Shown one piece after another: positions 8,834 to 16,829 of a DNA stretch of 44,877 bases; the first letter of the stretch is position 1; the number at the start of each line of letters is the position of its first letter. A model generated the notes under the pieces. That model worked only from the letters and a program-made list of their open reading frames with translations. It made no database searches and was not told the DNA's origin. Made by a program: the position numbers and the translations under genes. Source of the stretch: Nocardiopsis prasina DSM 43845 (lineage in GTDB: Bacteria; Actinomycetota; Actinomycetes; Streptosporangiales; Streptosporangiaceae); NCBI RefSeq assembly GCF_000341265.1, contig NZ_ANAE01000162.1, forward strand, positions 13,457-58,333, in the 5' to 3' direction.

Positions 8834-8894
8834 TTGACCATGCCATGCCTGGCCATAGCCTGCCCCAGACAAACTAGCTTGACCACTGCATGCC
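8834..8894. promoter_or_regulatory. Direct repeat in the GntR divergent promoter region (candidate operator)
   Basis: Two near-identical 16-base elements lie in the divergent spacer: TTGACCATGCCATGCC (8834-8849) and TTGACCACTGCATGCC (8879-8894), 45 bases apart. Each begins with a -35-like TTGACC. The first has a -10-like TAGCCT (8856-8861) 16 bases downstream, suited to the GntR gene. A TGGCCA palindrome lies between them. This looks like an autoregulated operator/promoter. Confidence 0.5.
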
Positions 8895-8906
8895 AGCCTC
8901 GGGTAC

Positions 8907-9182
8907 ATGGCAGAAGCGAGCATTCCCGCTGGTTACAACGCCGATAGCGAGTTGGACTACGAAGGCCCAGATCCTGTGTGGCTACAGCTGGCCGCCGTAC
9001 TGATCGCGCGGATCGAACGTGGCGACTATCCACCCAACAGGCAGATCCCGAGCATCACCGGGCTCGTCCAGGAGTTCGGCCTGGCACGAGGGACCGTCCG
9101 AAAGACGACCGGCTTTCTTGAGGAACGCGGCTATGTTCGCATCGTCAACGGCAAGGGAGCCTTTGTCCTCCCTCGCGACTGA
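8907..9182 (+). CDS. GntR-family transcriptional regulator (DNA-binding domain only)
   Basis: 91 residues that are almost entirely a winged helix-turn-helix. WLQLAAVLIARIERGDYPPNRQIPSITGLVQEFGLARGTVRKTTGFLEERGYVRIVNGKGAFVLPRD is the GntR signature, with the recognition helix in GLARGTVRKTTGFL. The protein ends at the wing, so there is no ligand-binding domain. Short GntR proteins of this kind control plasmid and accessory functions in actinobacteria. The ATG at 8907 lacks an obvious ribosome site. The gene is divergent from the 62/156-residue pair, and the direct repeats between them are its probable operator. Confidence 0.85.
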   Translation: MAEASIPAGYNADSELDYEGPDPVWLQLAAVLIARIERGDYPPNRQIPSITGLVQEFGLARGTVRKTTGFLEERGYVRIVNGKGAFVLPRD

Positions 9183-9207
9183 CAGCTTCAGGTCGTGAGG
9201 GAGCGGA

Positions 9208-9240
9208 GGGAGATCGGGACGGACCCCCTCGGGATCTCCC
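9208..9240. terminator. Hairpin between GntR and the ion channel gene
   Basis: GGGAGATC (9208-9215) pairs with GATCTCCC (9233-9240): an 8-bp stem and 17-base loop, between the convergent GntR gene (ends 9182) and the channel gene (ends 9321). It could serve both. Confidence 0.5.
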
Positions 9241-9320
9241 CTGACGCTCCGGCTCTCCACCGCTCAGGGCGAGGGTGCCAACACGAACCGCCGCCCTGAC
9301 TTCACGGGAGCGGAGCCGAG

Positions 9321-10229
9321 TCAGCCCGAGCCGCCACCCGAAGACTCCTGGCCGGACGGTGGATCCCCGCCGTCCCCGACGGAGACCTTTGCGGTGGCGT
9401 CGTCCCCGTCCTGAGCGTCGCCACCCTCTACCCCGAGCCGGTCCTCGAGTCGGCGCACCTGTTCGCTCAGCTCGACCAGGCGGTCCATGACCGCGTTGTG
9501 CTGGACCAGTTCGAGTTCCTGGTCCTCCGCCCAACGGCCCTTGCTGAACTCCTGCTCCATCGACGTGACGATCACACCGATCACCAGGTTCAGGATGATG
9601 AACGCGGTGAGCACGATGTAGATGACGAAGAAGATCCAGGCGGACGGATGGTGCTCCAGCACCGCGTCCGAGACGTCCGGCCAGTTCTCCGTGGTCATGA
9701 GCAGGAACATCGTGTACAGGGTCGTGCCGAGGTTCCCGAAGAACTCCGGGACGGTCTCACCGAACATCTGCTGGGCGAGGATCGCGGACGTGTAGACGAC
9801 GATGAGCAGCAGCCCGATCACCGTGCCCATGCCAGGGACGGCCTTGAAGAGCGCGCCTATGATCTGGCGCATCTGCGGGACCGCGGTGACCACGCGCAGC
9901 ACGCGCAGGACCCGGAGGATACGCAGCACCGCGAAGGGACCGGTCGCCGGAATCAGCGAGATCACGACCACCGCGAAGTCGAACCAGTTCCAGCCGTCCC
10001 GCCAGAAGCCCCCGCGCCAGGCGTACAACTTGAGGAACATCTCGACCACGAACAGGCCGATCACGAACCGCTCGACGCCTTCGAGATACGGAAGGGCAGA
10101 ACCCCCATAGGTTGCCCAACCCAATATGACGGCATTGACCAGAATCACGGCAAGCATGGCGTTGGAGAACCCACGGCTTTCCACGAACTGGGTGACCTGA
10201 TCTCGCCGCAACGTCACTTTCCCCCTCAC
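9321..10229 (-). CDS. Bacterial voltage-gated cation channel (NaChBac/BacNav-like)
   Basis: 302 residues with six membrane segments. The S4 voltage sensor carries regularly spaced arginines (AVLRILRVLRVLRVVTAVPQMR, about residues 100-121). The pore loop has TTENWPD with the glutamate at residue 181, and S6 is IFFVIYIVLTAFIILNLVIGVIVTSMEQEF. A C-terminal coiled coil follows (LVELSEQVRRLEDRLGVEGG), typical of tetramer assembly in BacNav channels, then an acidic Ser/Gly-rich tail. Known BacNav filters read LESW; here the equivalent is TENWPD, so selectivity may differ. Start: ATG 10229, though GTG 10217 is possible. It is monocistronic, with a promoter candidate at 10265-10293. Confidence 0.9.
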   Translation of the reverse strand: MRGKVTLRRDQVTQFVESRGFSNAMLAVILVNAVILGWATYGGSALPYLEGVERFVIGLFVVEMFLKLYAWRGGFWRDGWNWFDFAVVVISLIPATGPFAVLRILRVLRVLRVVTAVPQMRQIIGALFKAVPGMGTVIGLLLIVVYTSAILAQQMFGETVPEFFGNLGTTLYTMFLLMTTENWPDVSDAVLEHHPSAWIFFVIYIVLTAFIILNLVIGVIVTSMEQEFSKGRWAEDQELELVQHNAVMDRLVELSEQVRRLEDRLGVEGGDAQDGDDATAKVSVGDGGDPPSGQESSGGGSG

Positions 10230-10671
10230 ACCGGCACCTTGAATGAGTACCAGGCGCGCCCAAATATATCGAAGCCGTTTCGGACGCTTCCAAGCGCGTC
10301 CATACTTGGCGCGGATTCCCGAACCACCACAACCAGGGAGCGCCGGTGGTGACCGATCGGGCCCACAAGGGAACCGCGCACCCCAAGACGGTACGCTCCC
10401 CCGCCTCCCGCCTCGTCACGAACCCATAACCCGCGGACGCGCACCCGCCCGTGCTACTTCCCACAAGCAGAGTCAGCCGGTTTCGGACCGGCCCCAAGCC
10501 GGACCGCACAAGCCCCGCAACAGCCCGTGAACCCCACACCGAAACCGCGATCACGAGCAGGAGGAGCCCGGACGGGTGTGAACGGCCCCTGCTCCCCGCT
10601 GGTATCTTCGCTGCTGGCCTCGGCGGCAGTCCGGGCCTCCCCCAAGCAGCGCCCGCGACCGAGGAAGAGAC
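10230..10671. other. Divergent spacer between the channel gene and tdk
   Basis: About 440 bases with no convincing gene. It holds a minus-strand promoter candidate near 10265-10293. Small open frames here (for example 10226-10444 on the minus strand) overlap that promoter and have no recognisable protein, so they were not called. Confidence 0.6.
10265..10293 (-). promoter_or_regulatory. Candidate promoter of the channel gene
   Basis: On the minus strand TTGGAA (10293-10288) and GATATA (10270-10265) are 17 bases apart, close to the vegetative sigma consensus, and lie 36 bases before the channel start codon. Confidence 0.5.
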
Positions 10672-11223
10672 ATGGCGGAGCTGAAGTACTTCACCGGTTC
10701 GATGAACTCGGGCAAGAGCACCATGGCACTCCAGGAGCACCACTCCCGCGGGGGTGAGGGCGTCCTGTACACGAAACAGGACCGTGCGGGTTCGGGGATC
10801 ATCTCCTCCCGGCTGGGCCTGACCTCACCAGCCGTCGAGGTCGGCGACTCCTTGGACCTGTACGACGACGTCGCCGAGCGCAAGGCGTCCTACGTCATCT
10901 GCGACGAGGCCCAGTTCCTGTCGTTCAAGCAGGTGGGGCAGCTGGCGGGCGTCGTGGACGGCATGGGCATCGATGTGTACTGCTACGGCATCCTGACCGA
11001 CTTCCAGGGCGCCCTGTTCCCGGGGTCGAAGCGTCTGGTGGAACTCGCGGACAAGATAGAGATCCTGCCGGTCTACGCGCGCTGCTGGTGCGGGAACCGC
11101 GCCACGCACAACGCCCGTGTGGTCGACGGAGTCATGATCTACGAGGGCGAGCAGGTCCACATCGGCGGGAACGAGTCGTACACGACCCTGTGCCGCCACC
11201 ACTTCATGGCAGGCGTGGCCTAG
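10672..11223 (+). CDS. tdk: Thymidine kinase
   Basis: 183 residues, slightly shorter than the usual 190-220. It is a type II thymidine kinase, which phosphorylates thymidine to dTMP using ATP in nucleotide salvage. Visible features are the P-loop GSMNSGKST (residues 9-17), the DEAQF motif (Walker B, about 77-81), the lasso/thymidine-binding region (YGILTDFQGALFPGSKRLVELAD) and a zinc-binding pair of motifs (CWCGNRATHNAR, then TLCRHH). It is monocistronic, convergent with the minus-strand gene ending at 11263. Confidence 0.93.
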   Translation: MAELKYFTGSMNSGKSTMALQEHHSRGGEGVLYTKQDRAGSGIISSRLGLTSPAVEVGDSLDLYDDVAERKASYVICDEAQFLSFKQVGQLAGVVDGMGIDVYCYGILTDFQGALFPGSKRLVELADKIEILPVYARCWCGNRATHNARVVDGVMIYEGEQVHIGGNESYTTLCRHHFMAGVA

Positions 11224-11262
11224 GGCATCCCTCTGGGAAGCCGAGAAATCCTCTTCGGGAAT

Positions 11263-12051
11263 CTACTCCGGAATGAGACTGAAGAACCTGTCATGCAACC
11301 GCGACCCAAGGGCATCGGCCTGCCTTTCAAAGTCAAAATCTGGCACCCGACCGCTTTCGATTCCCTCAGGGTCCCCTGAGAAAGTGATCGTGTATACCGC
11401 GCTTCGGGTCCGCGCCACAACCAGGTACTGGGAAACTCCGCTGGAGTTCTCGCCATAGTAGGACTGCGCGGCGTCTGCCCAGTTAGGGGTGGACTGAGAC
11501 TCAATCTGGGAGAATTCTTCCGGGACAGTTTCGAGAGCTTTTTCAAAGATCCCTGAAGCAAGCTGATCCTTGTTCTCGTTTGGATCATGAACAACAGCTT
11601 CGAAGTCAAAATCGAAGTACCAGAGCGCAGTCGTGCCGAACTGTGGCCGTACAGTGAAACTGCACTCACCCGAAACCAAGCGCTGAGAATCCTGCTCGAA
11701 ACCCGCGTCCTCGGCAGGATCCGAATGAACAATGGAGATCGTCTCTTCTACATGGATATCCCTCATGCTGGGCAGAGCCATGTAGTCACCGCAGACCTCG
11801 AGCCCGCCCGGCTCCAGTTCAGCTCGAGGATTCCCCCGCTGTTCAACAGCGACCGGGGCCTCAGGAGTGTCTCCTGAAATTCCGGAAGAAACGGAACTGA
11901 CGAGCAGACTCAGAACTCCGACGACCACACCGAACACACCGAAGGCCGCGAGCGTGCCGCATCCGAAGACCGTGAGCGTCGCCCTCCAGCCGTGTAGGCC
12001 CTTCGTCGCTGGCTTCCCGCGCTTCGAATCCGTTTCCTCGGTCTCCACCAC
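11263..12051 (-). CDS. Hypothetical membrane-anchored protein at the end of the VirB6-like operon
   Basis: 262 residues: a basic N-terminus, one membrane helix (TLTVFGCGTLAAFGVFGVVVGVLSLLV, about 26-52) and a large extracytoplasmic domain with two cysteines (VCGDYMA, SGECSF). The domain (FDFDFEAVV, YLVVARTRSAVYTITFSGDPEGI) resembles small actinobacterial surface domains of the DUF3558/PknH-sensor type, but no family is assigned. The start lies 3 bases after the stop of the wall hydrolase, so it is the last gene of that operon. Base composition is unusually low here (about 53% G+C at 11281-11340), unlike its neighbours. It may be an accessory part of the secretion machine. Confidence 0.7.
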   Translation of the reverse strand: MVETEETDSKRGKPATKGLHGWRATLTVFGCGTLAAFGVFGVVVGVLSLLVSSVSSGISGDTPEAPVAVEQRGNPRAELEPGGLEVCGDYMALPSMRDIHVEETISIVHSDPAEDAGFEQDSQRLVSGECSFTVRPQFGTTALWYFDFDFEAVVHDPNENKDQLASGIFEKALETVPEEFSQIESQSTPNWADAAQSYYGENSSGVSQYLVVARTRSAVYTITFSGDPEGIESGRVPDFDFERQADALGSRLHDRFFSLIPE

Positions 12052-12053
12052 GA

Positions 12054-13226
12054 TTACGCCTGCGCCTCCAGCTGAGCCTTCACTTCGGGGTGCTCAAGCG
12101 GACGGGTGAACCCCACGATGTCCGCACGATTGGGGTCATCGTACTCGCGCACCGCGATCGGTCCACAGTTGGTGCACCAGGCCTCGACCATCAGGCCGTC
12201 CCCGATCACCATTGCCATGTGGCCGGGCCCAGGCGGTTCTCCGGCTCGGGTCACGTCAAAGAAGACCAGGTCACCGGGTTGTTCCTCACCCGGGGGGATC
12301 TTCGGTCCGAAGTTCCACTGGTCCTGGGAAACACGTGGAACCGTCACACCGATGCTCTCGTAGGCCTTCATCGTCAGACCGGAACAGTCGTATCCGTCCG
12401 GCCCGGTCCCTCCCCAGATGTATGGCTTTCCACGCTGGTCAAGCGCCCAGTCCACAACCGCCTGGGTCAGGTCGTCGGGTGCCCGTCCGATCGGCACTCC
12501 GTCCTCGTCCAGCTCACAGAGAACCGCGGTCCGAATGGAGTCCGAGGTGTTGAAGTCGCCGTCGGCATACCGTTCCGCCCACTCCATCACATCATCCACG
12601 TACCACCAGGCATGGTTGTAACCGAAGATCGCCTGGCGAACGTCGTCCTCCAGGCCGTGCGCCAGGAGGTAGTCGGCGGCTGCGGGAATGGCGTCGGCGG
12701 GGTCGTAGACATTGACGACCCCGTCGTCGTTGCCGTCCACTCCGTAGCCCACCTCCGGCCGCTCCTCGACCGGCTGGATCGGCTCGCCGCCCCAACTGTT
12801 CCCCGCCGCGGAACCGTCCAGCGACCCGAACTGCATGGGCCCGGAGGCTCCCCAGTCGTTGTGGCCCTCGGTGATCCCCGGCCCCTCCCAACGTCCGTGA
12901 TGGGACTCCACCTGCCCGATGCCCGCGAGGATGTTCCACGGAACCCCCCGGTCCTCCCCCGCCTCCTGGTACAGCTCCAGGTAGTTCTCCGGGATGGTGT
13001 CCATGGCGTAGGCACTGCTGTCGGGCTGGTCTGCGTCGGCGTTGGGTGCGCAGACCACTCCCGAAGCCAACCAGGAGGCCACCTGGGTGTTGTTGGTGAG
13101 GGCTGGAATCACCATGAGCGTCAGGAACACCAGACCTGCCATACCGATGGCGGCCAGTACGGCGACCCTGGTCAGGCAGGAACCCGTCCGTCCGTCGGGG
13201 GCGGCGGTGCGAAAAGCGGAGATCAA
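12054..13226 (-). CDS. Bifunctional peptidoglycan hydrolase: lytic transglycosylase plus NlpC/P60 (TcpG/CwlT-like)
   Basis: 390 residues from a TTG start at 13226, seven bases after a perfect GGGGAGGAG; the longer frame lacks conservation and runs into the upstream gene. Order: a membrane anchor (about 18-40); a lytic transglycosylase domain with the catalytic glutamate in GIGQVESHHGR (E107) and the MQFGSLDG, YNHAWWYV motifs; then an NlpC/P60 peptidase with C281 in DCSGLTMKAY and H336 in GPGHMAMVIG. The same two activities occur in CwlT of ICEBs1 and the Tn916 ORF14 product, and TcpG is the pCW3 wall hydrolase. Such enzymes open the cell wall for the secretion channel. The stop is 2 bases before the next start. 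Confidence 0.88.
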   Translation of the reverse strand: MISAFRTAAPDGRTGSCLTRVAVLAAIGMAGLVFLTLMVIPALTNNTQVASWLASGVVCAPNADADQPDSSAYAMDTIPENYLELYQEAGEDRGVPWNILAGIGQVESHHGRWEGPGITEGHNDWGASGPMQFGSLDGSAAGNSWGGEPIQPVEERPEVGYGVDGNDDGVVNVYDPADAIPAAADYLLAHGLEDDVRQAIFGYNHAWWYVDDVMEWAERYADGDFNTSDSIRTAVLCELDEDGVPIGRAPDDLTQAVVDWALDQRGKPYIWGGTGPDGYDCSGLTMKAYESIGVTVPRVSQDQWNFGPKIPPGEEQPGDLVFFDVTRAGEPPGPGHMAMVIGDGLMVEAWCTNCGPIAVREYDDPNRADIVGFTRPLEHPEVKAQLEAQA

Positions 13227-13230
13227 GCGG

Positions 13231-13905
13231 TCACTCCTCCCCGAACTGTCCGGCGTCGGCTGGCTGGAAGTCGAAGACCGCCCAGGTTCCGCCGTCGCGA
13301 ACCACGGTGACGGCGAAGTCGCCGAGGTCCTCGTCGAACTCGGAGTCACCGGTCTCGGTGATGGACTGCGTGGTGACCACGAAGGTGACCGAGTCAGTGC
13401 CGAAGGTGCGGATCTCCTGAACCTCCGCGCGTCCCTCCGCGACCGCCTCGGCCTCGCTCATCTCAGCCCAGAAGGCGCCCACCCGGTTCGCGTCGGAGAG
13501 CACCTCCGCGTACTCGTCGGTCGCCAGCGCCTCCATGGACGCGTAGTAGGTCTCGGGGTCCTGTGAGTAGTCGATGGTTCCGTAGGCCTCGGCGAAGGCC
13601 TGCGCGGTCGCCCCCGCCGCCTGGAGCTCCTCTTCGGCGAACGGAAGCCAGGCAAGGACCTCCAGGTCCTCTGCTGCGGTGGTCGGAATCGGACTGGGCG
13701 GGACGGTGGCCAGGCCTCCCGAATTGGAGGAGGGTGGCTCGGCCTCCCCTTGGGCGGTCCCGGGTTCACGCGGTGGACCAGCGGGGTCCTCCGTCTGGTC
13801 GCCTCCGAACCCGCCGAGGCTGAAGTAGATCCCGAACCCGGCCAGAGTGGCGATCAGGCCGATGACGACCAGTCGCTGGGTGCGTTCGGGGAGAGGGTTG
13901 GGCAT
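13231..13905 (-). CDS. Single-span VirB8-like (NTF2-fold type) protein
   Basis: 224 residues: a short cytoplasmic end (MPNPLPERTQR), one membrane helix (LVVIGLIATLAGFGIYFSLGGF, about 12-33), a Pro/Glu-rich linker and a C-terminal domain of about 130 residues. That domain has the helix-then-sheet pattern of NTF2-like periplasmic domains (AAGATAQAFAEAYGTIDYSQDPETYYASMEALATDEYAEVL, then VTFVVTTQSIT and DFAVTVVRDGGTWAVFDFQPA). This is the shape of VirB8/TcpC and actinobacterial Mce-associated proteins. It lies between the VirB6-like gene and the wall hydrolase. The overlap of its end with the ribosome site of the next gene suggests coupled translation. Fold assignment is inferred. Confidence 0.75.
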   Translation of the reverse strand: MPNPLPERTQRLVVIGLIATLAGFGIYFSLGGFGGDQTEDPAGPPREPGTAQGEAEPPSSNSGGLATVPPSPIPTTAAEDLEVLAWLPFAEEELQAAGATAQAFAEAYGTIDYSQDPETYYASMEALATDEYAEVLSDANRVGAFWAEMSEAEAVAEGRAEVQEIRTFGTDSVTFVVTTQSITETGDSEFDEDLGDFAVTVVRDGGTWAVFDFQPADAGQFGEE

Positions 13906-13945
13906 GGTGGTCGGTTGCCTTGTCGTCTGCTCAGTGACCGGGTCA

Positions 13946-16294
13946 CTAGTCGTCGTTCAGCCAGAAGGGGACGTCTCGCTTACGGTCCCGTGTGCTGGAG
14001 GAGCCGCCCTCCCCCCAGAAGGGGGTGATGGGAGCGTTGTCCTTGCTCTTGCCGGACCCGGTCAGCCAGCCGCCCTCACCGCCGTCGCGCCTTCCGCGAT
14101 CAGCGGGGGCCGGTCGTGCGGGGCGCTGCGGAGCGGGCCGCTCACGCTTTTCCTTCGGACCGCCCCAGCGCGAACCCCGGCCGAGGTTTCCGTGTGCCGG
14201 GGTGTCCTCGCGGCCGTTGAAGATGCCGCGCCCCGTGCTGGGCTCGGCGCGATCAGCGCTCGCCGCTCGGGAGTTGCTCGTTCCGCCACCGAACACGCCG
14301 CCACCGGAGCGTGTGCCGGAGCCGGCGCCGTCGTTGCGGTTCGGGCCGTTACCTCCACCGCCGGTACCGAAGACGCCCGCCCATCCACTGTCGCCAGTGC
14401 CGGTGTAGCCGCCAGCAGGCCGGGGCGGAATGGGTCCGCTGCTGGCTGCACCACCGCCGGTACCCGTGCCGCCGTTCCCAGAAAGACTCGGCGCCTGGTC
14501 GCCGTTCCGAGCACCGGTGGTGGGGCGCTGCGAACCGGGCCCACCGCTCCGACTGACGTTGAGCGGCGGAGCGTTGTCGTTTCCTCGGACCCGTCCGTAG
14601 CCCGCAGTCCCTCGGACACGGGCGCCCTCGGCACGGGTGCTGCCACCGCTCTCCGGAACCTCTTCCGCGGTTTCGGTGGCGCCTGCGGAAGCGCCTCCGC
14701 CAGCGGGAACCCCTGCGGCCGCACCGGCGATCATGGCCCCGCGACGGCGACCCCAGTTCTGCGTCTTGAGGTAGGCGACCGGAGGAAGAACCATCGCGCT
14801 CTTGTCCAGTGCCTGGCTACGAGCCGCGTCGGTCACGATGCGCGAGGTGAACGTGTTCGCGTTGACCGAGGCGAAGAGGTAGGCGAACGTCTTGCGGTAG
14901 ATGAAGATTGCCACAGTGAACAGGGCAAGCAGAATCATCTGCAACCCCCACCCAAGACTGGTGGACATCACGATTCCATAGCTCATGACAAGTAGAGCCA
15001 TCAAAAGGACGATGAAAATCTGTTTAAGCAGGAACCCGACCATCAGCTCGACCCAACGCAGCAAAACCATCCGCCCGTAACCAGGGTGGATACCGATCAG
15101 CAGGAACACCGGGGCGAGCATGAAAAGCAGAATAAAAGCGATCTTCAGAACGATGAGCGCCACTGCGGCGGCCAGGATCAAACCCCCCGCGAAAATAGAT
15201 GCAAAGAGAGCCAGGGTCGCCACACCCAAGCGACTACCCTGATCATCCCCCGCAAAGAGCGGATACACGCTTGGGTACGTGGATTCAACGTCTGCCGCAA
15301 TCGCCTCATAGGACTCTTGCTTCTCAGCGGCGAGCGCACTGGGGTCGAGTTCCCCATCAGAGATCTGCTGTTGCTCGATTCGGCTGATACCTTGGGCCGA
15401 AATCAGATCCATCGAATGGTCGATCGAGGCGTCTTCAGCCAGACTCGAACTACCAAACTGCCCAGCCACCCAAGGCTGGCAAACCAGGCTCGACCAAAGC
15501 ATGTCGGCGTTCCGGCGAACCTGGAAATCAGCCTCGGATTCCCAACTGGCACGCTCGGGGGGTTCAGCGCCAGCAGGACACGCCCCCGATCCCCCGCCGT
15601 AGGGAACCTGCCCAACAGCACTGGTGACCAGCTGGGTACCGGAATTGACGAGGGCACTGCCCATGCCCATTACTTGAGCAGGGTTCACAAGAATCCACAT
15701 ACCGATCGCCGTGGCGGCAATCATCCAAACCGAAGACTCGAGGGTTAGAGTCATCCTCTTACGGATGAGTCCATACCAGCCCAGCCAGATCGCTCCCAAG
15801 ATGACCATCGTCGGGATAAGAGGCCGCCAAATACCCTCTCGCAGCGCGACAATCACGCTTTCGACTGCTTCAGTGAAGCTGGCCAGGAGGCCGTCTGAAG
15901 TCGCGGCCTGATAGACAGTGATGGTCGACTGGTTGATGGTCTTCGACAGGTCCCAGGCGGAATTCGCGATGGTGGCCTGAGCGCCCAGCCCCATCTTGTC
16001 CACACAGGACTCTGTGATCATGTGCCACTGTTGTCCGGCAGTTCCGTACTGGCCGTACATGCTGGCATCGGGTGGCATCGAGTCAGGCGCACCCTCGATC
16101 GCCGACTGGGACTGCGGCGGCACCAGGAGCCCGTCCGAACCACTGCCCGCGGACTCCGGGAGCGGTGCCGGGCTGCCGGGGCACATCGGGTTCGCCTGCG
16201 CGGAGCTCAGCGGGATGAGGATGAGTCCACACAACATCAGGAACGTCATCAGGATGCGTCGCCAACCCCGCCGGTGGACGTGCTGATGAGTCAT
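13946..16294 (-). CDS. VirB6/TrbL/TcpH-like polytopic secretion channel protein
   Basis: 782 residues from ATG 16294 with AGGAG nine bases upstream; the longer frame to 16405 is not conserved. It begins with a signal peptide (RRILMTFLMLCGLILIPLSSAQA). A cysteine-bearing extracytoplasmic segment follows, then about seven membrane helices: two near RPLIPTMVILGAIWLGWYGLI and WMIAATAIGMWILV, and a dense cluster from LGVATLALFASIFAGGLILAAAVALIVLKIAFILLFMLAPVFLLIGI to MILLALFTVAIFIYRKTFAYLF. The last 230 residues are a Gly/Arg-rich disordered cytoplasmic tail. This is the layout of VirB6/TrbL and TcpH, the inner-membrane channel. The membrane part has a lower G+C content (about 50% at 14941-15060). 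First gene of its block; the shared promoter motif is at 16424-16462. Confidence 0.85.
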   Translation of the reverse strand: MTHQHVHRRGWRRILMTFLMLCGLILIPLSSAQANPMCPGSPAPLPESAGSGSDGLLVPPQSQSAIEGAPDSMPPDASMYGQYGTAGQQWHMITESCVDKMGLGAQATIANSAWDLSKTINQSTITVYQAATSDGLLASFTEAVESVIVALREGIWRPLIPTMVILGAIWLGWYGLIRKRMTLTLESSVWMIAATAIGMWILVNPAQVMGMGSALVNSGTQLVTSAVGQVPYGGGSGACPAGAEPPERASWESEADFQVRRNADMLWSSLVCQPWVAGQFGSSSLAEDASIDHSMDLISAQGISRIEQQQISDGELDPSALAAEKQESYEAIAADVESTYPSVYPLFAGDDQGSRLGVATLALFASIFAGGLILAAAVALIVLKIAFILLFMLAPVFLLIGIHPGYGRMVLLRWVELMVGFLLKQIFIVLLMALLVMSYGIVMSTSLGWGLQMILLALFTVAIFIYRKTFAYLFASVNANTFTSRIVTDAARSQALDKSAMVLPPVAYLKTQNWGRRRGAMIAGAAAGVPAGGGASAGATETAEEVPESGGSTRAEGARVRGTAGYGRVRGNDNAPPLNVSRSGGPGSQRPTTGARNGDQAPSLSGNGGTGTGGGAASSGPIPPRPAGGYTGTGDSGWAGVFGTGGGGNGPNRNDGAGSGTRSGGGVFGGGTSNSRAASADRAEPSTGRGIFNGREDTPAHGNLGRGSRWGGPKEKRERPAPQRPARPAPADRGRRDGGEGGWLTGSGKSKDNAPITPFWGEGGSSSTRDRKRDVPFWLNDD

Positions 16295-16829
16295 CTGCTG
16301 AGCTCCTGCGTCGTGGTTCGTGCGGGGAAATCGTTGGCAGACACCAGGGCCTCCCGACCGCACGCCCGCCGCGACACCACCTGGCGCGCGACCGCACACG
16401 GACACAAGGCCCCCGCATGTCTTTACCCCATCCTCTATGGTGCGTCATCACGGGGTTGGGAGATGGCTGCAACGCGACCGGTTTTTCGGTCGTCGTCCCC
16501 GAACGGGCCGGAGACTCATGGCCAAATGCGAGTGTTCCCCTCATTTGTGCAGGTAGCGGGCTTCTCAGGGTGGCCGTAACACCCAAAATCCTCAAGGCCA
16601 CAATTTCCTCACCAGATGTGGACTATGAGGGGCGTCACAGAACCTTTCGCAGCCAAAAGTGGACATACGACAACCAAGCGGACTGAGACCCGGTACCAGC
16701 CTGGTCTTACGCGGAACCCGCAGTCCCTATTGGAGGAGGACCGAAACGGAGCGCGGTCCACGCGCCCTTCCTGTCCCCGAGCCCCAGCGGCTTGACCCTC
16801 ACGCGGCGTGAGGCTCCACGATTAGCCTC
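16295..16829. other. Divergent spacer upstream of the VirB6-like operon
   Basis: A gene-free region of about 530 bases between the VirB6-like gene (minus) and the VOC gene (plus). It holds the shared secretion-block motif (16424-16462). The part from 16560 to 16690 is A+T-richer and may hold the VOC promoter. Short open frames here show no protein-like conservation. Confidence 0.6.
16424..16462 (-). promoter_or_regulatory. Shared secretion-block promoter motif, copy A (VirB6-like operon)
   Basis: On the plus strand the element starts TACCCCATCC and ends GGGTTGGGAG, exactly 39 bases overall, with CTATGGTGCGTCAT in between. Copy C (32090-32128) has identical 10-base arms, the same total length and a matching centre (CTATAGTGAGGCAT, 11 of 14 identical). 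Read on the minus strand it gives CTCCCAACCC then CACCATAG, a plausible -35/-10 arrangement, about 130 bases before the VirB6-like start codon. Confidence 0.7.

Noticed and set aside
10226-10444. 72-residue minus-strand frame ending at the channel start
   Set aside because: It overlaps the likely channel promoter, has no ribosome site and no protein-like pattern.
16417-16686. 89-residue plus-strand frame upstream of the VOC gene
   Set aside because: It overlaps shared motif copy A, lacks a ribosome site and shows no conserved pattern.
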